Assembly: GCF_001708505.1 (NCBI RefSeq)
Contig: NZ_CP015992.1
Coordinates: 3,100,001-3,164,000, forward strand
Direction of reading: 5' to 3'
Source: Pseudomonas sp. TCU-HL1
Lineage (GTDB): Bacteria > Pseudomonadota > Gammaproteobacteria > Pseudomonadales > Pseudomonadaceae
DNA: 64,000 nucleotides
A program made the position numbers and the translations under genes. Every line of letters begins with the position of its first letter. Within the stretch, counting starts at the first letter, position 1. Shown in pieces: positions 8,787 to 16,800 of the stretch. A model generated the notes under the pieces. The model was not told the origin of the DNA and made no database searches. It saw only the letters and a list, made by a program, of their open reading frames with translations.

Positions 8787-9559
8787 GTTGGCTGTCTCCC
8801 GTCATCGAAGGCGAACTGGGTGATGGCGCCGCTGGCAAGGAGGCGCGCGAGGGTGGTTCCGAGGTCGAATTGCGGGTCGATCGAGCAGCCCGCGCCCACG
8901 GCCTGGCCCAGCGGCATGCCACTGCCCAGCGCCTGGATGAAGGCGGCGGCGCCGGGACCGACCTGGCTGACCTCGACCTCCAGGCCGTTGCGCAGGATCA
9001 GTGCGCACTCGGGGCGGCCAGGGTCGACGCGGCGGATGTCCAGCAGGCCCTGATGGGCTGCCCAGAGCGAGGCGACGGCATGGTCGGAGTGGATCACGGC
9101 CACGGACGAATGCAGCGCCAGGCACATGCCGGGCAGGCGTTCCGGGTCGCTCAGCGCCATGGAGAGGCTTGTTGCCTCCACGGGTGGCAGGTCGGCGGCG
9201 TGATAGGCCCGCACGCGCAGCAACTCCAGCCGCGCCACGTCGGCCAGATAAGGCAGGCTGGCGGCCGGGGCGAAACCGGCGATGAAACCGGGGAGCTCCT
9301 CGCCATAGAACACCAGCACCGCGGATCGCGGCGGTGACGCCTGCACATGCAGGCGAGCCATGGCGAAAAAGAAATCGTCGCCCACCAGTTGCCGGACCAC
9401 CGGAAAAGTGTCGGCCAGGGCGCAGGTCAGCGACGCCAGCACATTGTTGCGGTAAATGGCGAATCGCCGCGTGGGATCGGAGCCGTTCCAGGCACGCAAG
9501 CCGGGCGGGCAGGGTTGTTCCGGGTCGAGCAAGGCGCGGGTGAAGGCCTGTGTGTTCAT
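8783..9559 (-). CDS. DUF2063 (HvfC/BufC) partner protein
   Basis: A 258-aa protein of the DUF2063 family. The N-terminal part shows the family's conserved RFAIYRNNVLASLTCALADT and FPVVRQLVGDDFFFAMA; the C-terminal part is a recognition-like domain. Proteins of this family pair with DUF692 enzymes, as MbnC pairs with MbnB in methanobactin synthesis, forming a complex that binds the precursor peptide. The gene overlaps its neighbours by 4 nt on both sides, which implies coupled translation with the DUF692 and DoxX genes. Confidence 0.87.
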   Translation of the reverse strand: MNTQAFTRALLDPEQPCPPGLRAWNGSDPTRRFAIYRNNVLASLTCALADTFPVVRQLVGDDFFFAMARLHVQASPPRSAVLVFYGEELPGFIAGFAPAASLPYLADVARLELLRVRAYHAADLPPVEATSLSMALSDPERLPGMCLALHSSVAVIHSDHAVASLWAAHQGLLDIRRVDPGRPECALILRNGLEVEVSQVGPGAAAFIQALGSGMPLGQAVGAGCSIDPQFDLGTTLARLLASGAITQFAFDDGRQPT

Positions 9560-10425
9560 GCCGCTGCCTCCTGCTGCAGTGCGCGTTCCGCGCGGGCTGC
9601 TTCGTGGACCAGCACCTCGAAGGCAGGGATGTCATTGTCCCGCTCGATCAGGGTGGGCAGCGGGCCCAGGCGTTCCAGGGTTTCTTCGTAGAGCGTCCAC
9701 ACGGCGGCGTCCACGGGCGAGCCGTGGTGGTCGATCAGCAACCGCGCGCCAGCCGCATCGCTGTCTTCGGCGAAGCCCGCCAGGTGGATTTCTCCAGTGG
9801 CATGAAGGGGCAGGGCGTCGAGGTAGGCGCGGACGTCGCGATGGTGATTGATGCAGCACACGTAGGCGTTGTTCACGTCCAGCAGCAGGCCGCAGCCGGT
9901 GCGCTTCACCACCTCGGCGACGAACTCGGCTTCGTCCAGTGTGGAGCGCTCGAACTCCACATAGGTTGCCGGGTTCTCCAGCAACATCCGACGCTTCAGG
10001 CGATTCTGCACCTGGTCGATGTGGCGGCAGACCCGCGCAAGGCTCGCCTGGTCGTAGGCCAGCGGCAGCAGGTCATTGAGGAACACCTCGCCATGGGTGG
10101 ACCAGGCCAGGTGCTCGGAGAATGACGCCGGCTGGTAGCGTTCGATCAGCGCGGCCAGCCGGTCCAGATGGGGTTCGTCCAGAGGCTGGTCGGCACCGAT
10201 GGAAAGGCCGACGCCATGCATGGACAGCGGGTAGGCCGCGCGGATGAGGCCCAGGTAATGATGGAAGGCGCCGCCCGCCACCATGTAGTTCTCGGCATGG
10301 ATTTCAAAGAAGCCGAGCGCCGGCTGGGTGTCGAGGATGTCCCGATAGTGCTGGGACTTGAGCCCGATGCCGGCCCGCGCGGGCAGGCGGCCGGCAGAAG
10401 CGCTGGGGCGAGTGGGAGGGGTCAT
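9556..10425 (-). CDS. DUF692 (MbnB-like) multinuclear iron oxygenase of bufferin operon
   Basis: A 289-aa TIM-barrel protein of the DUF692/MbnB family. Candidate iron ligands are seen in FFEIHAENYM, SEHLAW, LENPATY, LLLDVNNAYV, IHLAGFAED, LIDHHGSPVD and LIERDNDIP. Characterised members use a multi-iron centre and O2 to convert cysteines of a precursor peptide into oxazolone/thioamide or thiooxazole groups that bind copper. It lies 24 bp downstream of the DUF2282 precursor gene and overlaps the DUF2063 gene, so modification of that precursor is the natural inference. Confidence 0.9.
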   Translation of the reverse strand: MTPPTRPSASAGRLPARAGIGLKSQHYRDILDTQPALGFFEIHAENYMVAGGAFHHYLGLIRAAYPLSMHGVGLSIGADQPLDEPHLDRLAALIERYQPASFSEHLAWSTHGEVFLNDLLPLAYDQASLARVCRHIDQVQNRLKRRMLLENPATYVEFERSTLDEAEFVAEVVKRTGCGLLLDVNNAYVCCINHHRDVRAYLDALPLHATGEIHLAGFAEDSDAAGARLLIDHHGSPVDAAVWTLYEETLERLGPLPTLIERDNDIPAFEVLVHEAARAERALQQEAAA

Positions 10426-10449
10426 GGTCAGCGCTCCTGCCGGTGATGG

Positions 10450-10761
10450 TCAGCCTTGCTTCTCTTCCTTGAACGCCTGGAGCTGGCCGTGTCCGGTGGG
10501 CGAGGTGGGGGACGCGGTTTTCTCGCAGGTGCCGGTCGGCACGTATTTCCAGGCGTTGCCCTGGTAGTCCATCTTGGCGGTGCCCGCGCAGGAGGTGCCG
10601 GCGCCGGCAGCACAGTCGTTCTTGCCCTTCATGGCGACACCAAAGCATTTTTCGTTTTCGGCGGCCTGGGCACCCACGGGGGCCATGGCCAGGCCGATGG
10701 CGGTGCTCAGGGCAAGGGCCAGGCCGGTGGCGGATACGAGGCTTGCGGTCGGGGTTTTCAT
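10450..10761 (-). CDS. DUF2282 bufferin-type RiPP precursor (BufA1-like)
   Basis: A 103-aa exported small protein. Residues 1-34 form a signal peptide ending GAQAAEN. The mature part carries four cysteines: EKCFG, KNDCAAG, TSCAGT and TGTCEK. This is the DUF2282 signature recently defined as bufferins, long RiPP precursors whose cysteines are modified by DUF692/DUF2063 pairs and which chelate copper in the periplasm. ATG 10761 follows a GGAG ribosome site, and an upstream in-frame extension has no signal-peptide logic. It is the first gene of the operon. Copper buffering is inferred from the family. Confidence 0.9.
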   Translation of the reverse strand: MKTPTASLVSATGLALALSTAIGLAMAPVGAQAAENEKCFGVAMKGKNDCAAGAGTSCAGTAKMDYQGNAWKYVPTGTCEKTASPTSPTGHGQLQAFKEEKQG

Positions 10762-10850
10762 GGTTGTTTTCTCCGGTTCGGGTGGATCGTTCAGGGCCTG
10801 TTGCCCAAGGGGGCGATTGCCCGGCGGCTGGGGGCACCGCCTTCGAGACA

Positions 10851-10879
10851 AGAGACTTGAGTGTGGTACGGGTGTTACA
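10851..10879 (-). promoter_or_regulatory. Candidate ECF-sigma promoter for the bufferin operon
   Basis: On the minus strand, TGTAACA (10879-10873) and GTCTC (10856-10852) are separated by about 16 bp, resembling the GTAAC / CGTCT-like elements of ECF sigma factors. DUF2282 operons in other proteobacteria are often under ECF control, but no ECF or anti-sigma gene is adjacent here. The motif match is weak and based on inspection only. The surrounding gap 10762-11086 otherwise holds nothing recognisable. Confidence 0.3.
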
Positions 10880-11086
10880 GCACAGCTGCAGATTTTTCCT
10901 CATGACTGCGTTTCGTCGCGTCTCTTGCCCTCCTGTCAAGGCTGTCACCGTGGCTTCTTGACTCTTCTTTGCCGCTCACGAAACTCAGGCTCAGGGGCCA
11001 TACAAACTATAGAACCGCCAACACTCAGCCCTGTGTTCCAGCAGACCTGGCAGCGATGACAATTGCTTCGGCTAGGGGAGGCAGTC

Positions 11087-11530
11087 ATGTGTCATTCAGT
11101 GGAAGTCAGCGGGATCTACACCGTCGAAGGATGCCGGCAGCTCATCAATTACCCCGACGCCGATGCGGCATTGCCTATCCATGACCCGTTACGCGGCGTG
11201 GTGTGGATACCCTGGGGCCGCAGGAGTCACGAGCACGGCGAACTCCCGGCCACCGGCTGGCTGCAGGATGACGGCACGCTGCCGGATGGCTGGAGCCAGT
11301 ACAGCCCGGCGACGGTGCTGGCGCGGGTGGTGCGCTTCATGGAAATGACCCATGACGGCGAACCGTGCTGGTTCGACGTGGAGGACGGCAAGTCGCTGCA
11401 ATGCGTGCTGCTGCGCCACGGTCATGAGCAGCGGGTGTATGTGGTCACCACCGAGTCGCCGAATGAACAGCACCGGAGCTGGCCCCGGACGCGTGGGCAC
11501 GGGGGAAGAGGGCAGCGGCACGCCAGTTGA
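11087..11530 (+). CDS. Conserved hypothetical protein
   Basis: A 147-aa soluble protein beginning MCHSVEVSGIYTVEG, with VVWIPWGRRSHEHGELP and PCWFDVEDGKSLQCVLLRHG in the middle and an Arg/Gly-rich tail. ATG 11087 is preceded by GGGGAGG at 11076. I do not recognise the family. The initial Met-Cys and the WG motif faintly recall SRAP peptidases, but the catalytic context is missing. It stands alone, followed by a repeat element, and has no signal peptide or membrane segment. Confidence 0.55.
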   Translation: MCHSVEVSGIYTVEGCRQLINYPDADAALPIHDPLRGVVWIPWGRRSHEHGELPATGWLQDDGTLPDGWSQYSPATVLARVVRFMEMTHDGEPCWFDVEDGKSLQCVLLRHGHEQRVYVVTTESPNEQHRSWPRTRGHGGRGQRHAS

Positions 11531-11563
11531 CATGACACCTTGACCCCTGCCGGGGTCATCGCG

Positions 11564-11837
11564 AGTAAAGATCCACGTTCGTAGAACGTGGACTTGTGTT
11601 TGCCCCCTATAAGGGGGCCATCCTCACACGCAGCACTCGGCCGATCTGCGCCACCGTGCCCAGCAGTAGGGTGCGCCATGCGCACCGAGGCGATGGTTGC
11701 GACTCCGAGTCCGTCTCACGGTGCGCGCGGCGCACCCTACGGGACCGGCAGCATCCTGCTGGTTCGCTGACTCGAATCGTCACAGGCAGAGCCGGTGACT
11801 CATGACCACGTCCTAAGGACGTGGTGTCCCAAGTTCA
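11564..11837 (-). repeat. REP-inserted hairpin-ended element, copy 1 (with ~28-bp internal insertion)
   Basis: This is the inverted orientation of the ~247-bp repeat. Both ends carry similar hairpins: CCACGTTCGTAGAACGTGG near 11572 and CCACGTCCTAAGGACGTGG near 11805. The flanks are the two halves of a REP sequence: TCGCG before and AATGAATTCGCTCCCAC after. Between the tail hairpin and the GTAGGGTGCGC palindrome it has about 28 bp not present in the other copies. No coding capacity. Confidence 0.8.
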
Positions 11838-12058
11838 AATGAATTCGCTCCCACAGGTCTGGAGTCAACCTGATCGTTGTGGGAGCGATTTCAATCGCGA
11901 GGCGGGGGCGGCGCTGCTACCCGGTTGCTAACCTGCCATTCTCTTTTTCTGAAGAATTTCTTCTCGATTATTCGTTTTACGTGAATCGGTCGCTGCCTTA
12001 CTTTCGCTGCAAGACTGATCGCGAGCCTTCACTGGCTCTCACGTACAACGAGGACAGC

Positions 12059-13438
12059 ATGACTACGCCTGCCGCCATTTCCCGGAACCCCGCCAACGGC
12101 GAAGAAATCGCCCGTTATCCCTATCAGGACGCTGCCGCCCTGGACGCCAGCCTGGCTTCCGCCCAGCGTGGCTTCGAGGCCTGGAGCCAGTTCAGTGTCG
12201 AGGCCCGATCCGAAGGTCTGCTGCACATGGCCAAGGCCCTGCGTGCCAATGCCGAAACCATGGCGCGGATGACCACCACCGAAATGGGCATGCCCATCAG
12301 CCAGTCCCGTGGCGAGATCGAGAAATGCGCCAAACTCTGCGAGTGGTACGCCGAGCATGGCCCGGCCATGGTCGCCGACGAGCCGACCCTGGTCGAAGAC
12401 GACAAGGCCGTGGTCGCCTACCTGCCGCTGGGCCCGGTGCTGGCCGTAATGCCGTGGAACTTCCCGGTGTGGCAGGTGATGCGCGGCGCGGTGCCGATCA
12501 TCTTCGGCGGCAACAGCTATGTGCTCAAGCACGCGCCCAACGTCATGGGTTGCGCACGCCTGCTGGCCGCAGCGTGGGCCGAGGCCGGCCTGCCGGAAGG
12601 CGTGTTCGAGGTGATCAACGTCGAGCCGGCGCTGGTGTCCGTGGCCATCGCTGACCCGCGCATCGCCGTGGTCGCGGTGACCGGTAGCGTGGGAGCAGGT
12701 GCCGCCATCGCTTCCCAGGCGGGCGCGGCACTGAAGAAGTGCGTACTGGAACTGGGTGGTTCCGACCCCTTCATCGTCCTGGCCGACGCCGATCTGGACC
12801 AGGCCGTGAAGGCCGCCGTCGCCAGTCGCTTCAACAACGCCGGCCAGGTTTGCATCGCAGCCAAGCGCATCATCCTCGAGGCGCCCATTGCCGACGCCTT
12901 CACCGAACGTTTCGTGGCGGCGGTCAAGGCGTTGCAGATCGGCGATCCGCAGGCTGATTCCACCTACGTCGGCCCCATGGCCCGTTTCGACCTGCGCGAC
13001 GAGCTGGATGGCCAGGTCCAGGCCACGCTGGCAGAGGGCGCGACCCTGCTGCTGGGCGGTCACAAGATTGAAGGCGAAGGCAACTACTACGCGCCCACCG
13101 TGCTGGCGGACATCACCCCTGACATGACGTCCTTCCGCAAGGAAATCTTCGGCCCGGTAGCCTCGCTGATCGTTGCCCGTGATGCCGAACATGCGGTGGA
13201 ACTGGCCAACGACAGCGAATTCGGCCTGGGTGGTGCGCTCTGGACGACTGATGCCGCCAAGGCCCAGAAACTGGCCCGCCGCATCGTCAGCGGTGCCGTG
13301 TTCATCAACGGTTTCACTGCGTCTGACCCGCGTGTGCCGATCGGCGGCGTGAAGAAGAGCGGTTACGGCCGCGAACTGTCCCACTTCGGCCTGCGCGAGT
13401 TCCTCAATGTACAGACCATCTGGCGCGACCGCGGCTGA
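12059..13438 (+). CDS. NAD-dependent succinate-semialdehyde dehydrogenase-type ALDH (Sad/YneI-like)
   Basis: A 459-aa aldehyde dehydrogenase. The Rossmann-side VMPWNFPVWQ motif, the general base Glu in LELGGSDPF and the catalytic Cys in NNAGQVCIAAKR are present, with the C-terminal SGYGRELSHFGLREF characteristic of the Sad/YneI group. Those enzymes oxidise succinic semialdehyde or similar short semialdehydes. ATG 12059 is preceded by GAGGA; an upstream in-frame extension of 60 codons is low-complexity and starts in the REP region, so I excluded it. The gene is monocistronic and ends at a clear terminator. The substrate is inferred only. Confidence 0.85.
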   Translation: MTTPAAISRNPANGEEIARYPYQDAAALDASLASAQRGFEAWSQFSVEARSEGLLHMAKALRANAETMARMTTTEMGMPISQSRGEIEKCAKLCEWYAEHGPAMVADEPTLVEDDKAVVAYLPLGPVLAVMPWNFPVWQVMRGAVPIIFGGNSYVLKHAPNVMGCARLLAAAWAEAGLPEGVFEVINVEPALVSVAIADPRIAVVAVTGSVGAGAAIASQAGAALKKCVLELGGSDPFIVLADADLDQAVKAAVASRFNNAGQVCIAAKRIILEAPIADAFTERFVAAVKALQIGDPQADSTYVGPMARFDLRDELDGQVQATLAEGATLLLGGHKIEGEGNYYAPTVLADITPDMTSFRKEIFGPVASLIVARDAEHAVELANDSEFGLGGALWTTDAAKAQKLARRIVSGAVFINGFTASDPRVPIGGVKKSGYGRELSHFGLREFLNVQTIWRDRG

Positions 13439-13453
13439 TCGTTTGAGCTGAAT

Positions 13454-13487
13454 AAAAGGGGCTGCTGATGCAGCCCCTTTTTCTTTT
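13454..13487 (+). terminator. Rho-independent terminator after the ALDH gene
   Basis: AAAAGGGGCTG, loop CTGATG, then CAGCCCCTTTTT followed by more T residues: an 11-bp stem with a U-tract 16 nt after the stop codon. It isolates the ALDH gene from the small downstream gene. Confidence 0.9.
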
Positions 13488-13716
13488 GTGGTGTTACGCA
13501 CGGACCTTGTCAGGCCCATTTCAATAGCTAAGCCTGCACTAAGTGTTTATGGAACGTCCTGAGACGACCCTTGGTCAGGTGAAACGTTCCGGACAGTTCC
13601 CTGTGCTATATCCGGATGTGAGCAAGGCATGCGCCGACCTTCAGTTGAACACCCATGCCACGCCCGTTGGGCCGGTCGACCCTTGGCCCCGGGCCTTCAA
13701 CAAAGAGGTAGACCCC

Positions 13717-13977
13717 ATGAGCATCCTGCAATGCGTTCACCGCAATCACATCATCGTCGCCGACGTCTTCGAGCATCCGGGCATCCCGACGCCCTGGGCC
13801 GCCGGTTGCCACATCACCGCCCCTGACGGCCAGACCACCCGACGCATTTCGCTGCCGATGAAATATGCCTTCCTCGCTGAGCTGGGCAAGGCACAACAGG
13901 CATCCATCGCCCACGGCAAGTGGTTGGTGGATCAGTACCTGGACCAGGGCCGCGAACTCTTCAGCAAAGCCGCCTGA
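13717..13977 (+). CDS. Small conserved hypothetical protein
   Basis: An 86-aa soluble protein: MSILQCVHRNHIIVADVFEH, then a segment with TRRISLPMKYAFLAELGKAQ and a helical tail. ATG 13717 is preceded by AAAGAGGT at a good distance. An in-frame extension back to 13543 exists but has no ribosome site. I do not recognise the family, and no neighbour gives a functional hint. Confidence 0.55.
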   Translation: MSILQCVHRNHIIVADVFEHPGIPTPWAAGCHITAPDGQTTRRISLPMKYAFLAELGKAQQASIAHGKWLVDQYLDQGRELFSKAA

Positions 13978-14113
13978 ATTCCTGCGGGGCAGGGAGGCCC
14001 CTGTCTGCCCAAAGTGTCCTGGCCCGATCAGGCCGCGTTGCCGAGGGGTTCGTGCTCGCGGCAAATCAGCTCGATGGAGGGCCGGCTCAGGGGTTCCTGA
14101 GTCAGCTCGCAGA

Positions 14114-14233
14114 ATGGTTCGCCATCTCGTTGCCGAAGCTGAAGCCGCAGGCGTGCAGTCAGTACCGGCCCTGGTGGTGGACGGTCAGGTGCTGCACATC
14201 AACTTTGGCGCAGCCATCGCCGATCTGAAGTGA
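14114..14233 (+). pseudogene. Remnant of a thioredoxin-fold protein
   Basis: Only the C-terminal 39 codons read like a thioredoxin-family protein: LVAEAEAAGVQSVPALVV contains the cis-proline SVPAL motif and is followed by DGQVLHINFGAAI. The expected N-terminal CxxC half is not found in any frame upstream (13980-14110), which suggests a decayed or truncated gene. It could alternatively be a very small intact ORF, but no ribosome site is visible. Confidence 0.4.
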
Positions 14234-14415
14234 AGAGGGCGTCGACATGCGGTAGCGCGAAGCGAAACCCAACGATTCGCGCTCGGGCCCCATGTTGGGC
14301 TACGCAGTTCAAGGATGGACATCGCTTTTCATTTCCACCACTTCGCTTCCACAAAATGGCTGATTGGCCCGTCCTTGCGCTAGCCTTCGCAGGCCAGCCG
14401 ACACAGGACCTGCCG

Positions 14416-15345
14416 TTGAACATCGATACCCGCATCAAATTCCGCCACCTGCTGTGCTTTCTCGAAGTCGCGCGCCAGGGCAGCCTGGCCCGTGCGGCGG
14501 ACCAGATGGCCGTCAGCCAGCCGGCCATCTCCAAGACCCTCAAGGAACTGGAAGAGATTCTCGACGCCAGCCTGTTCGATCGCAGCAAGAGCGGCGCCAG
14601 CCTGACCGAGGCGGGGCTGGCCTTCATGCGCTATGCGGGCCCTTGCGTCCAGGCCCTGCGCGACGGCGTCAACAGCTTGCGCGAGGGCGAGTACGCCGCC
14701 GGCACGGTGCGCCTCGGGGTGCTTTCCACAGTGGAAGGCCTGCTGGTTCCCGAAGTGGTTCGCCGCCTGCACCAGAGCCATCCTTCGCTGGTTATCAGCG
14801 TGCTCACTGGGCCGGGTGCCTACCTGCTGTCACAGCTCCGGGTGGGCGAACTCGACCTGGTGGTCGGGCGCATGACCGATAACCCGGAAATCCACGGCCT
14901 GACCTTCGAACACCTGTACAGCGAATCCATGACCCTGGTGGTCCGCGCCGGTCACCCGCTGCTGGAGGAGGGGGCCGATCGCCGCTCCCTGGATGGGTTC
15001 CCTCTGGTGCTGCCGCTTGCTGGTACCACCATTCGCAAGCACGCCGACGGCTTTTTCGTGCAGAGCGGCATCAGCCCGCCGCGCCAGCGCCTGGAAACCC
15101 TGTCCCTGGCCCTGAGCCGGCGCTATGTGCTGAACGGCGATGCGGTGTGGATCGCTCCGCTGGATGCCGTGCGCCTGGATCTGGCCAGCGGCGAACTGGA
15201 GGAGCTGGACCTGGGCTTCAAGGAACCCGGTGGCTCGGTGGGGATCTGCAGCAATGCCTCCTTACCGCTTTCGCTGGCGGCACACTGGGCAGTGGAGACC
15301 CTGCGGGAGGCGGCGCTGGACTATCGCGAGGGGCGCCTGACATAA
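14416..15345 (+). CDS. pcaQ: LysR-type activator of the pca genes
   Basis: A 309-aa LysR regulator: winged helix at residues 5-65 (FLEVARQGSLARAADQMAVS) followed by the effector domain. Its similarity to the PcaQ group, and its position immediately before pcaHG on the same strand, identify it. PcaQ activates protocatechuate dioxygenase genes in response to beta-carboxy-muconate-type intermediates. I chose TTG 14416 (reading NIDTRIKFRHL, with AGGA upstream) because it gives the usual LysR length; a longer start at 14356 or 14230 would add an atypical leader. A PcaQ-type operator overlaps its own stop codon. Confidence 0.87.
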   Translation: MNIDTRIKFRHLLCFLEVARQGSLARAADQMAVSQPAISKTLKELEEILDASLFDRSKSGASLTEAGLAFMRYAGPCVQALRDGVNSLREGEYAAGTVRLGVLSTVEGLLVPEVVRRLHQSHPSLVISVLTGPGAYLLSQLRVGELDLVVGRMTDNPEIHGLTFEHLYSESMTLVVRAGHPLLEEGADRRSLDGFPLVLPLAGTTIRKHADGFFVQSGISPPRQRLETLSLALSRRYVLNGDAVWIAPLDAVRLDLASGELEELDLGFKEPGGSVGICSNASLPLSLAAHWAVETLREAALDYREGRLT

Positions 15346-15357
15346 CCAAATGGTTAT
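15342..15357. promoter_or_regulatory. PcaQ operator upstream of pcaHG
   Basis: ATAACC-AAAT-GGTTAT is a perfect inverted repeat matching the PcaQ LysR box described in Sinorhizobium (ATAACC-N4-GGTTAA). It overlaps the TAA stop of pcaQ and lies about 106 bp before the pcaH start, so it most likely controls pcaHG. Confidence 0.75.
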
Positions 15358-15462
15358 GGATGGCTGGAAGGATTTCAATTTTCTGCCGACCTCTGCTGGA
15401 TGAAACTGCGCCCCACGGCCCGCTGCCTGGCCGCCCGATAAATCCAAAAAGAGGAAACCGTG

Positions 15463-16182
15463 ATGTCCGATGCGGAAAACAGCCGCTTCGTCATTCGTGA
15501 CCGAAACTGGCACCCGAAAGCGTTCACCCCCGACTACAAGACGTCCATCGCCCGTTCGCCGCGCCAGGCGCTGGTGAGCATTCCGCAGTCCGTATCCGAG
15601 ACCAGCGGCCCGGACTTCTCCCACCTGAAAATGGGCCAGCACGACAACGACCTGCTGCTCAACTTCAACAACGGTGGGCTGCCCATCGGTGAGCGCATCA
15701 TCGTTTCCGGCCGGGTCATAGACCAGTACGGCAAGCCGGTTCCTCACACGCTGGTAGAAATGTGGCAGGCCAACGCCGGCGGCCGCTATCGCCACAAGAA
15801 CGACCGCTACCTGGCGCCGCTGGACCCGAACTTCGGCGGTGTCGGCCGCGCCCTGACCGACAGCGAAGGCCGCTACATCTTCCGCACCATCAAGCCGGGC
15901 CCGTATCCCTGGCGCAATGGTCCTAACGACTGGCGCCCCGCGCACATCCACTTCTCCATCAGCGGGCCGTCCATCTCCACCCGCCTGATCACCCAGCTGT
16001 ATTTCGAAGGTGATCCGCTCATCCCGATGTGCCCCATCGTCAAGAGCATCGCCAACCCCGATGCGGTGGAAACGTTGATCGCCAAGCTCGACATGAGCAA
16101 CGCCAATCCCATGGATTGCCTGGCGTACCGCTTCGACATCGTCCTGCGCGGCCAGCGCAAGACCCACTTCGAAAACCGCTGA
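15463..16182 (+). CDS. pcaH: Protocatechuate 3,4-dioxygenase beta chain
   Basis: A 239-aa catalytic subunit of the intradiol dioxygenase that cleaves protocatechuate to 3-carboxy-cis,cis-muconate. The non-heme Fe(III) ligands are visible as Tyr in GGRYRHKNDRY, Tyr in PGPYPWRNG and two His in WRPAHIHFSI. ATG 15463 is preceded by GAGGAAACC; the overlapping GTG at 15460 is less likely. It is followed after 12 bp by pcaG, forming one transcript probably activated by PcaQ. The length agrees with other Pseudomonas PcaH. Confidence 0.97.
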   Translation: MSDAENSRFVIRDRNWHPKAFTPDYKTSIARSPRQALVSIPQSVSETSGPDFSHLKMGQHDNDLLLNFNNGGLPIGERIIVSGRVIDQYGKPVPHTLVEMWQANAGGRYRHKNDRYLAPLDPNFGGVGRALTDSEGRYIFRTIKPGPYPWRNGPNDWRPAHIHFSISGPSISTRLITQLYFEGDPLIPMCPIVKSIANPDAVETLIAKLDMSNANPMDCLAYRFDIVLRGQRKTHFENR

Positions 16183-16194
16183 GGAGACACCCGC

Positions 16195-16800
16195 ATGCCT
16201 ATCGAATTGCTGCCGGAAACCCCTTCGCAAACCGCCGGCCCCTACGTCCACATCGGCCTGGCCCTGGCGGCTGCCGGTAACACGCCCCGTGATCAGGAAA
16301 TCTGGAGCGAGATGGCCAAGGCCGGTGCTCCCGGCCAGCACATCCTATTGCTGGGCAACGTCTATGACGGCAACGGCCACCTGGTGCGCGACTCCTTCCT
16401 GGAGTTCTGGCAGGCCAACCACGAAGGCGTCTACGACACCGCCTTCGACCTGGAGAAGCCGTTCAACTCCTTCGGCCGTACCGCTACCACCTTCGATGCC
16501 GGTGAGTGGACCCTGCACACCGTCAAACCGGGTGTGGTGAAAAACGCTGCCGGCGTGCCCATGGCGCCGCACATCAACGTGTCGCTATTCGCCCGTGGCA
16601 TCAACATCCACCTGCAGACGCGCCTGTACTTCGACGATGAGGCCACCGCCAACGCCGCCGACCCGGTGCTCAACCTGATCGAGCAGCCGCAACGCCGCGA
16701 AACCCTGGTGGCGCGCCGCTGTGAAGTGGACGGCAAGCTGGCCTACCGCTTCGACATCCGCATCCAGGGAGAAGGGGAAACGGTGTTCTTTGACTTCTAA
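16195..16800 (+). CDS. pcaG: Protocatechuate 3,4-dioxygenase alpha chain
   Basis: A 201-aa structural subunit partnering with PcaH in the (alpha-beta-Fe)n oligomer. The MPIELLPETPSQTAGPYVHI start and the SFGRTATTFDAGEWTLHTVK segment are nearly identical to P. putida PcaG. It lacks the iron ligands, as expected for the alpha chain. Its terminal codons overlap the probable start of the AFG1/ZapE-like ATPase gene. Confidence 0.97.
   Translation: MPIELLPETPSQTAGPYVHIGLALAAAGNTPRDQEIWSEMAKAGAPGQHILLLGNVYDGNGHLVRDSFLEFWQANHEGVYDTAFDLEKPFNSFGRTATTFDAGEWTLHTVKPGVVKNAAGVPMAPHINVSLFARGINIHLQTRLYFDDEATANAADPVLNLIEQPQRRETLVARRCEVDGKLAYRFDIRIQGEGETVFFDF

Noticed and set aside
8783..10425. Methanobactin biosynthesis proper
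   Set aside because: No short MbnA-type precursor or MbnT/MbnN genes. The DUF2282 precursor with signal peptide fits bufferins instead.
11087..11530. SRAP peptidase assignment from the Met-Cys start and WG motif
   Set aside because: The catalytic Asn/Glu/His context of SRAP is missing and the resemblance is superficial.
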